64,000 nt of DNA from Capra hircus (Eukaryota > Chordata > Mammalia > Artiodactyla > Bovidae), in the NCBI RefSeq assembly GCF_001704415.2, contig NC_030824.1:38435022-38499021 (forward strand), written 5' to 3'. This document shows positions 48,587-59,817 of this stretch, piece by piece; position 1 is the first letter of the stretch; every line of letters begins with the position of its first letter. The position numbers and the translations under genes are program-made. The notes under the pieces are model-generated. The model was given only the letters and a program-made list of their open reading frames with translations, was not told where the DNA came from and ran no database searches.

Positions 48587-48712
48587 GGACTTTCCTGGTG
48601 GTCCAGTGGTTAAGACTTGGCACTGCCACTGCAGGAGCTGTGGGTTTGATGCCTAATTGGGGAAATAAGATCCCACATGCCACGTGGCCAAAAAAAAAAG
48701 AGAAAAAAGGAT
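48587..48712 (+). mobile_element. CHR-2-type tRNA SINE
   Basis: Sense 'ggactttcctggtggtccag', 'ggtttgatgcc', 'aagatcccacatgccacgtg' followed by an A-tail. Weak purine-rich duplication around 48571-48585 and 48713-48727. Confidence 0.85.
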
Positions 48713-50425
48713 AGATGAGGGAGGAGGAAAGAGGAAGGAAAATATTAGTTAATCTCTTATGCCCTGGTGGAATTCTTAGAAAGATGGAGAGGGGGTCAGC
48801 TGGGCAGGGAAGAACACTTTATGTTTGATTCATAACAAATTGCTCTTTGAAGGTTTTATAAAAATCAAAATTAAAAAGAAATGAAATAAACTAGATTAAA
48901 TAAATTAGAGTTAGAGGTTTGCATGCTCTCCTATGGTTGGTGGAAAATTGCTTCTTCTAAGCAGTGCTGAGACTTTATTATAAGGTTGCAGAAAGCTCAT
49001 TAGGCAAGACATTCTTGGAATCTCTTTTTGGTTTATAGCAATTAGCTGTTTGAATGCAGCCTTATTTTGTGTAGCAATTAACTTTGTGGAAAAATCCCCT
49101 GTCAAATTATCTTTGGACAGTATTCATGAAACTATTGGTGATTGTTTTTCTATAACTAAGTCTTTGTTATACTTTGGCCCTTGTTGTTACAAAATGGTTT
49201 TTCCACATAAAAGGGCCAATTTCTCATTGTTATTAAAGTAAAGTCAGAGACTAGAAGGATGGGGATTACAAATGCATTATATATACATTTCTCTCCCTCT
49301 GGTGGGTTAGCTATGAAAAGCAACGTGGTAATCTGACTGCCACAAATTATATTGTGACTTGTCATTTAAATACCACTCCCTATGCATGCTGTTTCTAGAA
49401 GAGGGAATCCAAAAAGTGTTCTTTTGAACACTGAGAATTTAATTCATATTCATGAATCCTCAAAAATTACTTCTAGGTTATTAAGATTGATTGAGCTTGA
49501 TCCTCCCAAAGATGAGGGCCATACCTTCTAATTACTGAGACATTCAGTTATAAAAGAATGTCATTTAACTATCCATTTCCATGTATTTCTTAATTTTGAT
49601 CTGTCAATATGCAGCTATCGACTTTTTATCTATCAGAGCTGATTCTGGGATATCTATTCACAATATATTCATATAATGTCTACCCATAACTACTCTGTGG
49701 TAGAGTAGTAACTACTCTACTCATAACTACTGCTACTCAGCCTGTTTCTTTCCCTTTTACTCCCTTTGCAGTTATGACTCCCAGACAGGGACATGGCTAA
49801 TACCACACTGAATCAGAGAAAGACATGCTGTGAGGTCATTTCCTTCCAATGGGAAGCAATGGAAAGCATACAGGCCCACTTTAAGTGCACTTCAGAAGGG
49901 AAAGGAAGACAGAAACAGAGCTAGGAAACAAGATCCCAGCAGTCTTGCAGCCTTGTGAATCACCCTCGGGTAGCACGTATGGAACTAGGCAACATCTAGA
50001 TAAAAATCATGAGGCATCTGTGGACATCGAAGCTATGGGCCTGTTTCTCAAACACCTTTTGTGCTGTACACCCCTTGAAGAAGTCCAACAAGCCTAGATG
50101 GAAGTGGACAGATGAATCGGAAGCTGTGTTTTTGGTTCCTGTAGTCTACAATGGGGTGAGGATTATTGGTGGTTGAAGTTCCCGCTTCTTTGGTGACAAA
50201 ATAAGGAAATGTTAAAATGATAATAGATCAGTGGAGGATAGATGTAATGGTGAAATCCAGTTTCAACAAAGACGATTTAAAAGACAAGGACGTCCCCAAA
50301 TAAATAGGCTTCTAGAATTGTGCAGTGCAGCAGGGGATGTCTAAAGAGGACCCCAGAAGCAAAGAGGACCTTAAACAGAAAGTAACAAATTGAAAATCAG
50401 ATTACATTTGGGTCTCCTTCCTCCC
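48713..50425. other. unique sequence
   Basis: No repeat or gene recognised. Overlapping opposite ORFs at 48911-49365 and a 70-codon ORF at 49885-50097 lack domains. A 10-bp palindrome lies at 49700-49720. Confidence 0.5.
49700..49720. repeat. 10-bp palindrome within stuttered repeat
   Basis: GTAGAGTAGT and its exact complement, separated by one A. CATAACTACT flanks it on both sides (49685-49694 and 49722-49731), suggesting local slippage. Confidence 0.9.
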
Positions 50426-50616
50426 ACCTTTCCTGGTGGTTCAGTGGTAAGAATCCATCTGTCAATGAAGTAGAAACATGTTTGATCCTTGGGTCAGGAA
50501 GATCCCCTGGGGAAGGAAATGGCAACTCACTCAAGTATTCTTGCCTGAGAAATCCCTTTGGTGGGCCACAGTCCATGGGGTCGCAAGAGTTGGACATGAC
50601 TTAGTCACTAAACAAT
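50426..50616 (+). mobile_element. Bov-tA SINE
   Basis: Sense head 'tttcctggtggttcagtggt', then BovA body with a deletion in the 'catggacagaggagcc' region, ending 'gacttagtcactaaac'. Confidence 0.88.
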
Positions 50617-51079
50617 GTCTTCCTCCATAAAATTATGAAAACTCCATCTACCTGAACACCATTTAACAGAAGAACATGGGGAAGCTGAGACTGTGTATTC
50701 AACACAATGCTCTGAAAGGTCAAATGAAAGAAAATATGACAAATAATTTAATACACTTTTTCATGTATAAATATGGATCAATTTTTATCTTGACAATTTC
50801 ACTCAAGTCCAAGACATTTCAGAAAGAAGGTTGTAACTAAAAGAAATTTTCAAATTGAAAGAGGTCAAAATACTGGCACATTTAAGAAGGCTCTTTCCCT
50901 CCTCAGTCACTGCTACTCAGTTATGTAGGGATCATGAGAAATATTAAAGAAATTGTAGAAATGACTGGAGCTAACTTTCTTTTCTCACCCAAATGATCGT
51001 AGATGTAAATTTATGATCTCACATATATTAATAAATAATATATGTGAAAAGTTTGGAATTTTGTGCATTTGGTAGAAGA
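50617..51079. other. unique AT-rich sequence
   Basis: Nothing recognised except the hairpin at 51019-51047. Confidence 0.45.
51019..51047. repeat. perfect 12-bp inverted repeat, 5-base loop
   Basis: TCACATATATTA, loop ATAAA, then the exact complement. It lies just upstream of a BovB insertion. Confidence 0.95.
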
Positions 51080-51638
51080 TAAAGAAGACACTTACTCCTT
51101 GGAAGACAAGTTATAACCAACCTAGATAGCATATTGAAAAGCAGAGACATTACTTTGCCAACAAAGGTCCATTTAGTCAAGGCTATGGTTTTTCTCAGTG
51201 GTCATGTATGGATGTGAGAGTTGGACTGTGAAGAAAGCTGAGTGCTGAAGAATTGATGCTTTTGAATCGTGCTGTTGGAGAAGACTCTTGAGAGTCCCTT
51301 GGACTGCAAGGAGATCCAACCAGTCCATTCTAAAGGAGATCAGCCCTGGGATTTCTTTGGAGGGAATGATGCTAAAGCTGAAACTCCAGTACTTTGGCCA
51401 CCTCCTGTGAAGAGTTGACTCATTGGAAAGGACTATAATGCTGGGAGGGATTGGGGGCAGGAGGAGAAGGGGACGACAAAGGATGAGAAGGCTGGATGGC
51501 ATCACTGACTCGATGGACATGAGTCTAAGTGAACTCCAGAAATTGGTGATAGACAGGGAGGCCCGGCGTGCTGCGATTCATGGGGTCACAAAGAGTCAGA
51601 CACGATTGAGCGACTGAACTGAACTGAACTGAACTGAA
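51080..51638 (+). mobile_element. BovB LINE 3' end
   Basis: 5'-truncated BovB of about 560 bp, sense, with (GAACT)4 tail. It contains the C-terminal ORF end only. An antisense 115-codon ORF at 51173-51520 is a shadow. Confidence 0.94.
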
Positions 51639-51747
51639 AGGAAGAATTTTTTTATTTGAAAAATTTGTTTCAAAAAAAAATTCTAAAAGCCAAATTAATG
51701 TATTTCCATCGCAAAAAATTTAGAAATACAGAAATTCACACAGTGGT

Positions 51748-51953
51748 GGTGACTTAGTTGCCAAGTCATGTCTGACTCTTGCGATCCCAGGAACTGTGGC
51801 TTGTCAGGCTCCTCTGTCCATGGGATTTCCCAGGCAAGAAAACTGGAGTGGAGTGCCATTTCCTTCTTTAGGGGGTCTCCCTGACCCAGGGATCAAACCT
51901 GGATCTCTTGCATTGCAGGCAGATTCTTTACTGATTGAATCACCAGGGAAACC
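51748..51953 (-). mobile_element. Bov-tA SINE
   Basis: Antisense BovA body ('tctgtccatgggatttccca') then head complement ('ggcagattctttactgattg', 'caccagggaaacc'). Confidence 0.92.
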
Positions 51954-52906
51954 TCAAAACTGCATATACGAGATAATAATCAATGGATACATTGTGTTGT
52001 AATCTTATTTGGAATTGTGTGGATGAGGGAGAATACTATATTTTAGATAATTTAATAGAGCCACAAAATTACTGTCACTATTTTTTAGCTTTTCTTTATT
52101 CATATTTCAGGTAAATTTAGGCTCTTTTTACACAAGCCAATAATCTGTTTTGAGTTATTTTTAAGACTCTTTTTACACAAGCCAATAATCTGTTTTGAGC
52201 TATTTTTAAGACTTCCTTTGTGTCTTTGAAAGTGCTTTTTGACCATGAAAATTTATCCTCATCTCCATTCAGCTTAGCTTCTCTGTGATGAGTTAGTGCT
52301 GGCTCTGCAGGTATTTCTATAAAGATGAAGTCATAAGAGTCATCACCTTCAGAGGAGGAGACTGGTTCTGTAGGTCATTCAACTACTTATTGGAAGAGCT
52401 AGAGTCACAGCTGCTGTCTCCTGACCACCTGTCTGTGCCCTTTTCAGCACACAGTCCATTCAACAATTTCATGAAATATACTTTTCAAGCCCTACCTAAG
52501 TTAGAACTTTTGGTTTAGAAGGATAAGCCATTCTTATCTCTGACGATGCCTGAGAAAATCTATCATCTCTGCTGTTGCCTTCTGATGACAAGAGAAATCT
52601 GCTCTAAATTAGATCAAATGCACTGGTGTGCACGCTTCTTTGAAAGGTCAAGCTGATCTCAGCAAAGCTCCCAGTAGAGAAGAACCAGAGGACAACACTT
52701 CATGTCCTCATTTCCTTAAACCGGGTTGGGCAGACAGTATAAGAAGCTTTGTTAGTAGCTGGGAAATTGTCCCAAGGGAAGGTTCCTCCCTCAAACATTC
52801 TTTTCCTCTATCATCTCCAATTCTTTCTCCCTCTGCTCTCTTCCTAGAGCCTCCACACCACTGCAGTCGAGCATCTTACTTTCACTAGAGATTATTACAC
52901 GTCTCT
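51954..52906. other. unique sequence with tandem duplication
   Basis: No gene recognised. Contains the 45-bp tandem duplication at 52122-52211. The 86-codon ORF at 52628-52888 lacks a domain. Confidence 0.45.
52122..52211. repeat. 45-bp tandem duplication (two units)
   Basis: Units 52122-52166 and 52167-52211 differ at one position. The unit begins CTCTTTTTACACAAGCC. The near identity suggests a recent event. Confidence 0.95.
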
Positions 52907-52917
52907 ATACTAACAGA

Positions 52918-53039
52918 GAGGAGGGCACAGCAACCGCTCCAGTATTCTTGCCTGGAGAACCCCATCGACAGAAGAGCCTAGTGGGCTACACTCCATAGGG
53001 TCACAAAGAGTCATACATGACTGAAGTGACTTAACACAC
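52918..53039 (+). mobile_element. BovA-type SINE, 5'-truncated
   Basis: 122 bp, sense: 'ctccagtattcttgcctgga' to 'catgactgaagtgacttaac'. Exact 11-bp duplication ATACTAACAGA (52907-52917 and 53040-53050). Confidence 0.93.
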
Positions 53040-53050
53040 ATACTAACAGA

Positions 53051-54244
53051 AGAAACTCTTAAATTCCAAAATGGTTCCTCCAATAGAAACATGCGGGTTA
53101 CAGGTGTCTTAATTCAACCCTCTGTAAAGAAATAAGTAGTTTTCAAGTATAGACAAATATGGAAAGATTAAACAGATTATTTTTACTGGTATATATTAAA
53201 CAGTGAACTCTCCTGCATATGCATTTAATACACATGTGAACATTTTCACATGATTTCTTAGATAATGTAACAAGTACCATAATGTATTGTTCTAATTAGA
53301 GGTTGAAAAATGGCTAATGATATGTATGTCCTTATTAAAAAGACCATCTTCTTCATAGAAAAGTGATGAGAGGTTAACAGTAGATCCTGTCTCGGTGTTT
53401 TGGTTGTCTTTCTGAATAAATGGTATGCATTGATGTTTTTTTTCACTGCCTTCATGTGAGGCAGAGCATGGTAGCAGCAGCACCATTAGCTGTTAATTTT
53501 ATTCTGAATATCATCACACATGTAGTTCAATAAGCATATAAAAGGTAATTTTCTGGTCCTTAAATACAATATTTTCTTTAAAAAATCCCGTCATTGTTCT
53601 TTACCAAAATGCTCTAAACATTCAAATGAAATAAAATAAAACAAAAACAAAAAATAAATAAAAATAAAATAAAATAAAACAGTACTTTGATGTAATTTCC
53701 ATGTATAAATTTACTTCAATTTTTGCCTTGAGAATTTTTAAATTAATATAGATTTAACTTATTAGTTATGCAAAAGCATTTTAATTGTCATGAAAGTTTC
53801 CCTGGTCATAGTATATATATATACATAAAACAACAGTGAAAATAATAGCAAGGGAGAGCAACAAACTCAAAACAACTTAAGCAAAAAGAAAAAGAGAAAC
53901 AAGAGAAAGAAAAAAAGTATTCTTTGGCATAACTGGGAAAATCATCTTTAGCCTGACTAGACATGCAGACTTAAATAATGTCATCAGTATTCTATTAGCT
54001 TTCTTGGTGCTTAGCTCTGACTGTACGCTATCAGATTCAAGGCCAGTACAAATGGTCTTTCCAACAAAAACTCCACATTTCTCACTAGATGTTCTTGGCC
54101 TGTCTTGGTACTTGTATTGGTCACTGTGTCCCTGGAAACAAGTTAAGGCACAGACTCAGAGTAAGAAAATAGTGTTACCAAAGAAAGAAATTTGGAGTAC
54201 TATTACAAGAGGAAAGAAAGATGGATCATAGGAAGAAGACAATG
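53051..54244. other. unique sequence with A-rich tract
   Basis: No gene recognised. A-rich (AAAAT)n-like low-complexity tract at about 53628-53682. ORFs lack domains. Confidence 0.5.
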
Positions 54245-54435
54245 CTGTTCATTCACTCATTTAATTATCATTTATTGTATGTCTATTATGAGTAAGACAC
54301 AACTCTTGACACTGGGAACTAATCAGTGACAAGAACAAGAAAGCCCCCGGGTCCTCCAGACATTTTCATTTGTGTAAGAGGATAGAGAGTAAGCAAGCAT
54401 TCAAATAATAATAGACTAGATGAGGCTAAGGTCCA
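54245..54435 (-). mobile_element. L2 LINE fragment (old)
   Basis: Antisense L2: 'ttcattcactcatttaatta', 'tgtatgtctattatgagtaa', 'gatagagagtaagcaagcat'. Confidence 0.55.
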
Positions 54436-54490
54436 TGAAGAAAAGAGACCAGGGAGGACCACAGACCGCATTAAGTTAAACAAAGTGGCA

Positions 54491-54854
54491 GAACTGTGGT
54501 GCTGGAAAAGATCTTGAGAGTCCCTTGGACAGCAAGGAGATCAAACCAAGCAGTCCTAAAGGAAATCAACCCTGATTATTCATTGGAAAGACTGATGCTG
54601 ATGCTGAAGCTGAAGCGTCAATACTCTGGCCACCTGATACAAAGGGCCGACTCACTGGAAAAGACCCTGCTTCTGGGAAAGACTGAGGGCAAGAGGAGAA
54701 GAGGGTGGCAGAGGATGAGATGGTTGGATGGCATCATCGACTCAATGGACATGAGTTTGAGCAAACTCCAGGGAGATTGTGAAGGACAGGGAAGCCTAGC
54801 ATGTTTCAGTTCATGAGGTCACAAAGAGTCGGACACCACTTAGGGACTGAACAA
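54491..54854 (+). mobile_element. BovB LINE 3' end (older type)
   Basis: 5'-truncated, sense, 364 bp, diverged, with a GAACAATAA-like tail rather than GAACT repeats. The ORF at 54496-54816 (106 codons) is the intact C-terminal end of the BovB frame (LRVPWTARRSNQ...). It has no enzymatic domain. Confidence 0.92.
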
Positions 54855-54961
54855 TAAGTAGTATTCAGAGAAGAATTCACAATGATACTAAATGTACAGT
54901 CTACTATTATTTTTCAGTTGTTAATTAAAATTACATTAATTCTAAAGTAGAAATATATTCT

Positions 54962-55183
54962 GCATGCTTGCTAAGTTGCTTCAGTTGTGTCCAACTCTTT
55001 CTGACCTCATGGACTGTAGCCCACCAGGCTCCTCTGTCCATGGGATTCTCCAGGCAAGAATACTAAGAGTGGGTTGCCATGCCCTCCTCCAGGGAATCTT
55101 CCTGACCCAAGGATCAAACCCACATCTCTTATGTCTCCTGCATTGACAGATGGGGTCTTTACCAACAGTGCCACCTGGGAAGA
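54962..55183 (-). mobile_element. Bov-tA SINE
   Basis: Complete antisense copy. 13-bp duplication with one mismatch (54949-54961 and 55184-55196). Confidence 0.95.
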
Positions 55184-55203
55184 AGAAATATGTTCTATTA
55201 AGC

Positions 55204-55415
55204 CTTCCTTGGTGGCTAAGATGGTAAAGAATCTGCCTGCAGTGCGGGAGACCCAGATTTGATCCCTGGATCAGGAAGATCTTCGGGAGAAGAGAATGGC
55301 AATCCATTCCAGTATTCTCGCCTAGGAAAGTCCATGGACAGACGACCTGGCAGGCTACAGCCCATGGAGTTGCAAAGAGTCAGACATGACTATGTGACTA
55401 ACACTTTCACTTTTC
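55204..55415 (+). mobile_element. Bov-tA SINE
   Basis: Complete sense copy starting at 'cttccttggtggctaaga' and ending in 'aacactttcactttt'. It lies only 20 bp from the antisense copy, forming an inverted pair. Confidence 0.93.
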
Positions 55416-56122
55416 AAGCTTAAAACAAATGTTTGAATACATGTGATTTTTAGTAAATTATATAGATTTTACTTCGTGTATATATGTATGTATATATATA
55501 TGTTTGAGTGAGACAGAATTTAATATGAGTCCATATAACAAAAATTTTATTATGAATTATATTTCTTATTAGTGAGTTACTTGTAATAAACTATCTGTGG
55601 AGGCTAACTTGTCTTTGCTAGAGAATAATATAACCACCTTTACATGTATCAACTCTGTGACTTGCACCAAAGTGCTCTCCCAAAAAAGTAAATTTTCAAA
55701 ATATTATTGGAGTTTAATTCCATTAAAAAGAAAAAAAAATAGTAAATTCATTTGAAGACAAAAATAAAATATTTAAACTTAATATTGTAAGCTTTAATAA
55801 ATTTACTTGGGAATTTTAAAATATTTTTGATTTGTTATAATGTTTTGAAAAAAATTAATCATGAAAATCCATATAACACTTAGAAAAGAATATATACTTT
55901 TCCTTTGCCTTCTTTTCCAATATGATTTGAAAGGGCACTTACACCTAGCATATAGAAGATGTTCAAAAAGTATCTGTTGAATGGCTGAATATTTGAATAG
56001 CTAAATCGTGGCCTCCAGTTAAATCATTCATGGAAAGATATCTTAAAGCCTCCATTGAAATGTTTTGTTTTTTTTCTTTTTTTGTTTTCATTTCTCATCT
56101 TAAATATTCAAGTAGATCAGAT
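55416..56122. other. AT-rich sequence, weak L2/MIR tail
   Basis: Mostly unique. 'gttcaaaaagtatctgttga' followed by 'atggctgaa' at about 55960-55990 resembles an L2 or MIR sense tail. (TA)-rich microsatellite near 55478-55502. Confidence 0.4.
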
Positions 56123-56134
56123 ATTCAGCTTACT

Positions 56135-56411
56135 GCTGCTGCTGCTGCTGCTAAGTCACTTCAGTCGTGTCCGACTCTGTGCGATCCCATAGACGGCAGC
56201 CCACCAGGCTCCACCATCCCTGGGATTCTCCAGGCAAGAGCACTGGAGTGGGTTGCCATTTCCTTCTCCAATGAATGAAAGTGAAAAATGAAAGTGAAGT
56301 CATTCAGTCGTGTCCGACTCTTAGCGACCCCCTGGACTGAAGCCTCCCAGGCTCCCACCCATGGGATTTTCCAGGCAAGAATACTGGAGTGGGTTGCCAC
56401 TGCCTTCTCTG
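56135..56411 (-). mobile_element. Bov-A2 SINE
   Basis: Complete antisense Bov-A2 with (GCT)6 left end and both monomers. Exact 12-bp duplication ATTCAGCTTACT (56123-56134 and 56412-56423). Confidence 0.96.
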
Positions 56412-56572
56412 ATTCAGCTTACTAAGGAGTAGATAATGTAACAAATGATCAAAATAGCATCATAGAATGAGTTAAGAAAATTTTACGATAATATTTTCTT
56501 CCTGGGATATTATTTTCATAGTGCTTTTATGGGACTAAAGTACATTTTTGGTACTTTAATATTACTATTAAT

Positions 56573-56756
56573 TAATATTTACTGAGAATTTACTATACTG
56601 TCCTCTGTCCTTTACACACATTAAAATATAAAATCCTCATAAAACTTTAAGAGATGAGGAAATCAAGTTACCCAGGGGCTAAATAACTTCACAACTTATT
56701 GGGTGAAGTCTGGTACAAACCTAGAGAGTAGGGCTTGAGAGTCAGTGATATTACCA
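56573..56756 (-). mobile_element. MIR SINE (old)
   Basis: Antisense MIR: 'taagagatgaggaaatcaag', 'ggggctaaataacttcacaa', 'gtctggtacaaacctagaga'. Confidence 0.62.
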
Positions 56757-56760
56757 TTTT

Positions 56761-57342
56761 TTAAAAGGCTTTGGCATAGTCAATAAAGCAGAAATAGATG
56801 TTTTTCTGGAACTCTCTTGCTTTTTCCATGATCCAGCAGATGTTGGCAATTTGATCTCTGGTTCCTCTGCCTTTTCTAAAACCAGCTTGAACATCAGGAA
56901 GTTCACGGTTCACGTATTGCTGAAGCCTGGCTTGGAGAATTTTGAGCATTACTTTACTAGCATGTGAGATGAGTGCAATTGTGCAGTAGTTTGAGCATTC
57001 TTTGGCATTGCCTTTCTTTGGAATTGGAATGAAAACTGACCTTTTCCAGTCCTGTGGCCACTGCTGAGTTTTCCAAATTTGCTGGCATATCGAGTGCAGC
57101 AGTTTCACTGCATCCTCTTTCAGGATTTGAAATAGCTCAACTGGAATTCCATCACCTCCCCTAGCTTTGTTTGTAGTGATGCTTTCTAAGGCCCACTTGA
57201 CTTCACATTCCAGGATGTCTGGCTCTAGATGAGTGATCACACCATCGTGATTATCCAGGTCGTGAAGATCCTTTTTGTACAGTTCTTCTGTGTATTCTTG
57301 CCACGTCTTCTTAATATCTTCTGCTTCTGTTAGGTCCATACC
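56761..57342 (-). pseudogene. BovB RT fragment, open frame, truncated both ends
   Basis: BovB internal sequence in antisense (56764-57342) with a continuous frame of 192 codons at 56761-57339. It begins MDLTEAEDIKKTWQEYT and has the N-terminal RT region: NKARGGDGIPVELFQ, IPIPKKG, and the motif-1-like CTIALISHASKVMLKIL. It then has motif-2-like RKGRGTRDQIANICWI and stops inside motif A (FIDYAKAF, just before the catalytic Asp). Motifs B and C and the 3' end are missing, so no enzyme can result. Loss of the 3' end is unusual for target-primed insertion and points to a later deletion or an internally primed event. An LTR abuts the 5' side. Confidence 0.9.
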
Positions 57343-57535
57343 ATTATTAGGTAGTTAGAATAGGAAACAGGAGTCCAAAATGGTGGTGGCCAAAAGACAA
57401 GGAAGGGAAAATAGGACAAAGGAAGGTCAAAGGAGGTTCCGAGGACCAGAGTGAGGACCTCAGGTAGAACAAACAGCACTCCTGGCTAGCCCAGTTTATA
57501 GAGGGCAGGGCCGGGGCGGGGGAGGAATAAAAACA

Positions 57536-57543
57536 TATAAAAA
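57536..57543 (+). promoter_or_regulatory. TATA box of LTR
   Basis: TATAAAAA about 15-20 bases downstream of a GC-box-like stretch and about 130 bases upstream of AATAAA, the spacing expected within a retroviral LTR. Confidence 0.55.
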
Positions 57544-57666
57544 GAGGAGCCAAAGGGCCAGGCTGCTCTCTCTCCCATGCATTCCCGTGCTCTTCCTCTC
57601 TTCTCTTTGCGTCTTTGGGTAGCCATTCGCTCACGCCTCGAGGATGTATTTTCCTGCCATTTTCTA

Positions 57667-57672
57667 AATAAA
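57667..57672 (+). terminator. poly(A) signal of LTR
   Basis: AATAAA in the LTR, downstream of the TATA box. It would end the short R region. Confidence 0.5.
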
Positions 57673-57852
57673 ACTGAGCTGTAACATGGAGCTTAACACT
57701 GATCTGTCTAAGAGATATAACACGGTCTGTTCAAGACCCAAGAGCTATAACATGGTCTGTCCAAGAGCTGTGATGCGCCGAGGACTTTAATGTCTGTCAC
57801 TTCAAATCTCTGCTGTGACGAGACAGAACTAAGGAAATTATACTTGCCTGAT

Positions 57853-59201
57853 AGATTTAATATGTTTACAAAGCAGGCATTATTTTAAAAATCTATCATT
57901 TACTAGCAGATATCTTACATACAAAACATATGAAAGACATGTTAAATTCTGATTTCTTATTTCAATATTTCCTAATTAATGAGTTGATTATAATCTAATA
58001 AAAATGAACCTAAGAATAATTAGGCTAGTATGGATTTCATTTCTGTGTATTCCATTTTGTTTTATTCTCTGAAGCATCATTTTGTGGACAACAAAATCTT
58101 TTATTACCAATTACCAATTTGTTTATGTAATTGCTTATAAAATAGTCTTAGAAGTAAATGTTTACCTATTTCTTTCTAAAGATATACTTACCTACAATGT
58201 GCTGATGTTTATTATGACCATGTAAACTTTTCATTTCCCTAACCTTTCATTTAAGTGTAAATTTTTTTTTAACTAAGAATAATCTTCCTTTGTTGATATA
58301 GTGATGAATAGTATCTTAACCCTTTCTTGGCTGGAAGAATATCATCCTTATAATCAAAGATTATACAAGCATGATCTGACAATAAAAAGTCTTGAAGCTA
58401 ATTTTCTGGAATAGTTAAGATGTTAAATAACTGTTTAGTGTATTAAAACAAGCATTATTATCTTATAATGCATTGTAAAGCAGCCAAGACAAAGTGGGGT
58501 TTTCATCATAATCCTAGTATAGGACTGAAATAGAGTTTAATTTACATGGACTATTAAACGTTTGATTGGAATTGGGAACTCTTCTGTTTAGAATATTAAC
58601 TTGCTTGAATGTAGAAGAAATTCTCACTATGTTTCAAAATGCAATTATCCTACACGTCACCTGTTTTTTATAGCTCAAGTAGAATTAATTTCATTGCTCT
58701 CCTTTAAAATGTATTTTTTTAATAGACAAGTTATATCATTATGACTGAACTTTTTCTCATAGATTTCCATCTCTTTAACAACGTGATATTTCAAACATAC
58801 TTTGTTAGTTACCTTGGGATTTATTTATATTATGTCTTTTTCCTTTTTATTCATCCAGATATAGTCTCTTTTTAAATTTTGAATGTTACCACATTATCCA
58901 AAAGTGAAACAAGCCTCCAATTCCACTGGCCACAAAGAGTAAAATGATAAAAACCTCTTGAAATGAAAACCTAACTAACTCCAGCATGGAAAAATATTTC
59001 AATAATAATTTGTTTCAGTCCTTGATTTATAAAAAACTTTACTTTGACCCAGAATTTTAAACTTCCAATACCTTGAAAAGGATCACTTTCATACAGATGA
59101 CATAAAATAATAAACATGCTTTCCACTTAGTCCTTGGGGGTCTAAGTATACAGTATATATGAAATAGTATATACTTCCTCAAATTATAGAATGCTTCTAT
59201 G
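57853..59201. other. unique AT-rich sequence
   Basis: Nothing recognised. No ORF of 60 codons. Confidence 0.5.
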
Positions 59202-59210
59202 CCACTGGCA

Positions 59211-59515
59211 TGGGCTTCCTTCATAGCTCAATTAGTAAAGAATCTGCCTGCAACTCAGGAGACCAGTTTGATTCCTGGGTCAGGAAGATGCACTGGAGAA
59301 GAGTACCCACTCCAGTATTCTTGGGCTTCCCATGTGGTTCAGCTGGTAAAGAATCTGCCTGCAATGTGGGAGCCCTGGATTCAATCCCTGGATTGGGAAG
59401 ATCCCCTGGAGAAGGGAAAGGCTACCCACTCCAATATTCTGGCCTGGAGAATTCCATGTACAGTCCATGGGGTCGCAAAGAGTTGGACACAACTGAAGCA
59501 ACTTTCACTTTCACA
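59211..59515 (+). mobile_element. dimeric Bov-tA SINE
   Basis: Two tRNA-like heads in tandem. The first unit (59211 to about 59322) stops after 'ctccagtattctt' of its BovA body and runs straight into a second head ('gggcttcccatgtggttcag'). The second unit then continues to 'aactttcactttcac'. Imperfect 9-bp duplication at 59202-59210 and 59516-59524 flanks the pair as a whole. Confidence 0.88.
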
Positions 59516-59524
59516 CCATTGGCA

Positions 59525-59817
59525 GAGCCACGTATAGATTTTGATATAAAATAAATCCTACCTTAAGAAACATATCTCATATAGAAAAAGTACAGCAAAC
59601 TATATTGTGTTATTTTGGTGTTAACTTTAATTAGCAGTATGAACTTATATAGACATTTCTCATTACTATTATAATTCTTGTGGGTTATTGGGTTATTCTT
59701 CAGCAGTTACATGTACATTTCACCCCTAAGTTTTCTGTAACCTCTTAAAAAACAGAGGCCAGCTTTTCCTTATTTACTGGATTCTTTTATTCCCACCACA
59801 ATTCTTTGCACTTTGAA
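59525..59817. other. unique sequence
   Basis: Nothing recognised. Confidence 0.4.

Larger units (their letters stand above)
57346..57852 (+). mobile_element. ruminant ERV LTR (probably solo)
   Basis: Sense LTR-like unit with ordered promoter parts: GC-box-like 'ggggcgggg' at about 57513-57521, TATA box at 57536-57543 and poly(A) signal at 57667-57672. The R/U5 region has degenerate repeats of 'aagagctataacatggtctg'. No gag, pol or env follows and no PBS is clear, so it is either solo or cut. Both borders are approximate. The 95-codon antisense ORF at 57347-57634 is a shadow. Confidence 0.6.
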
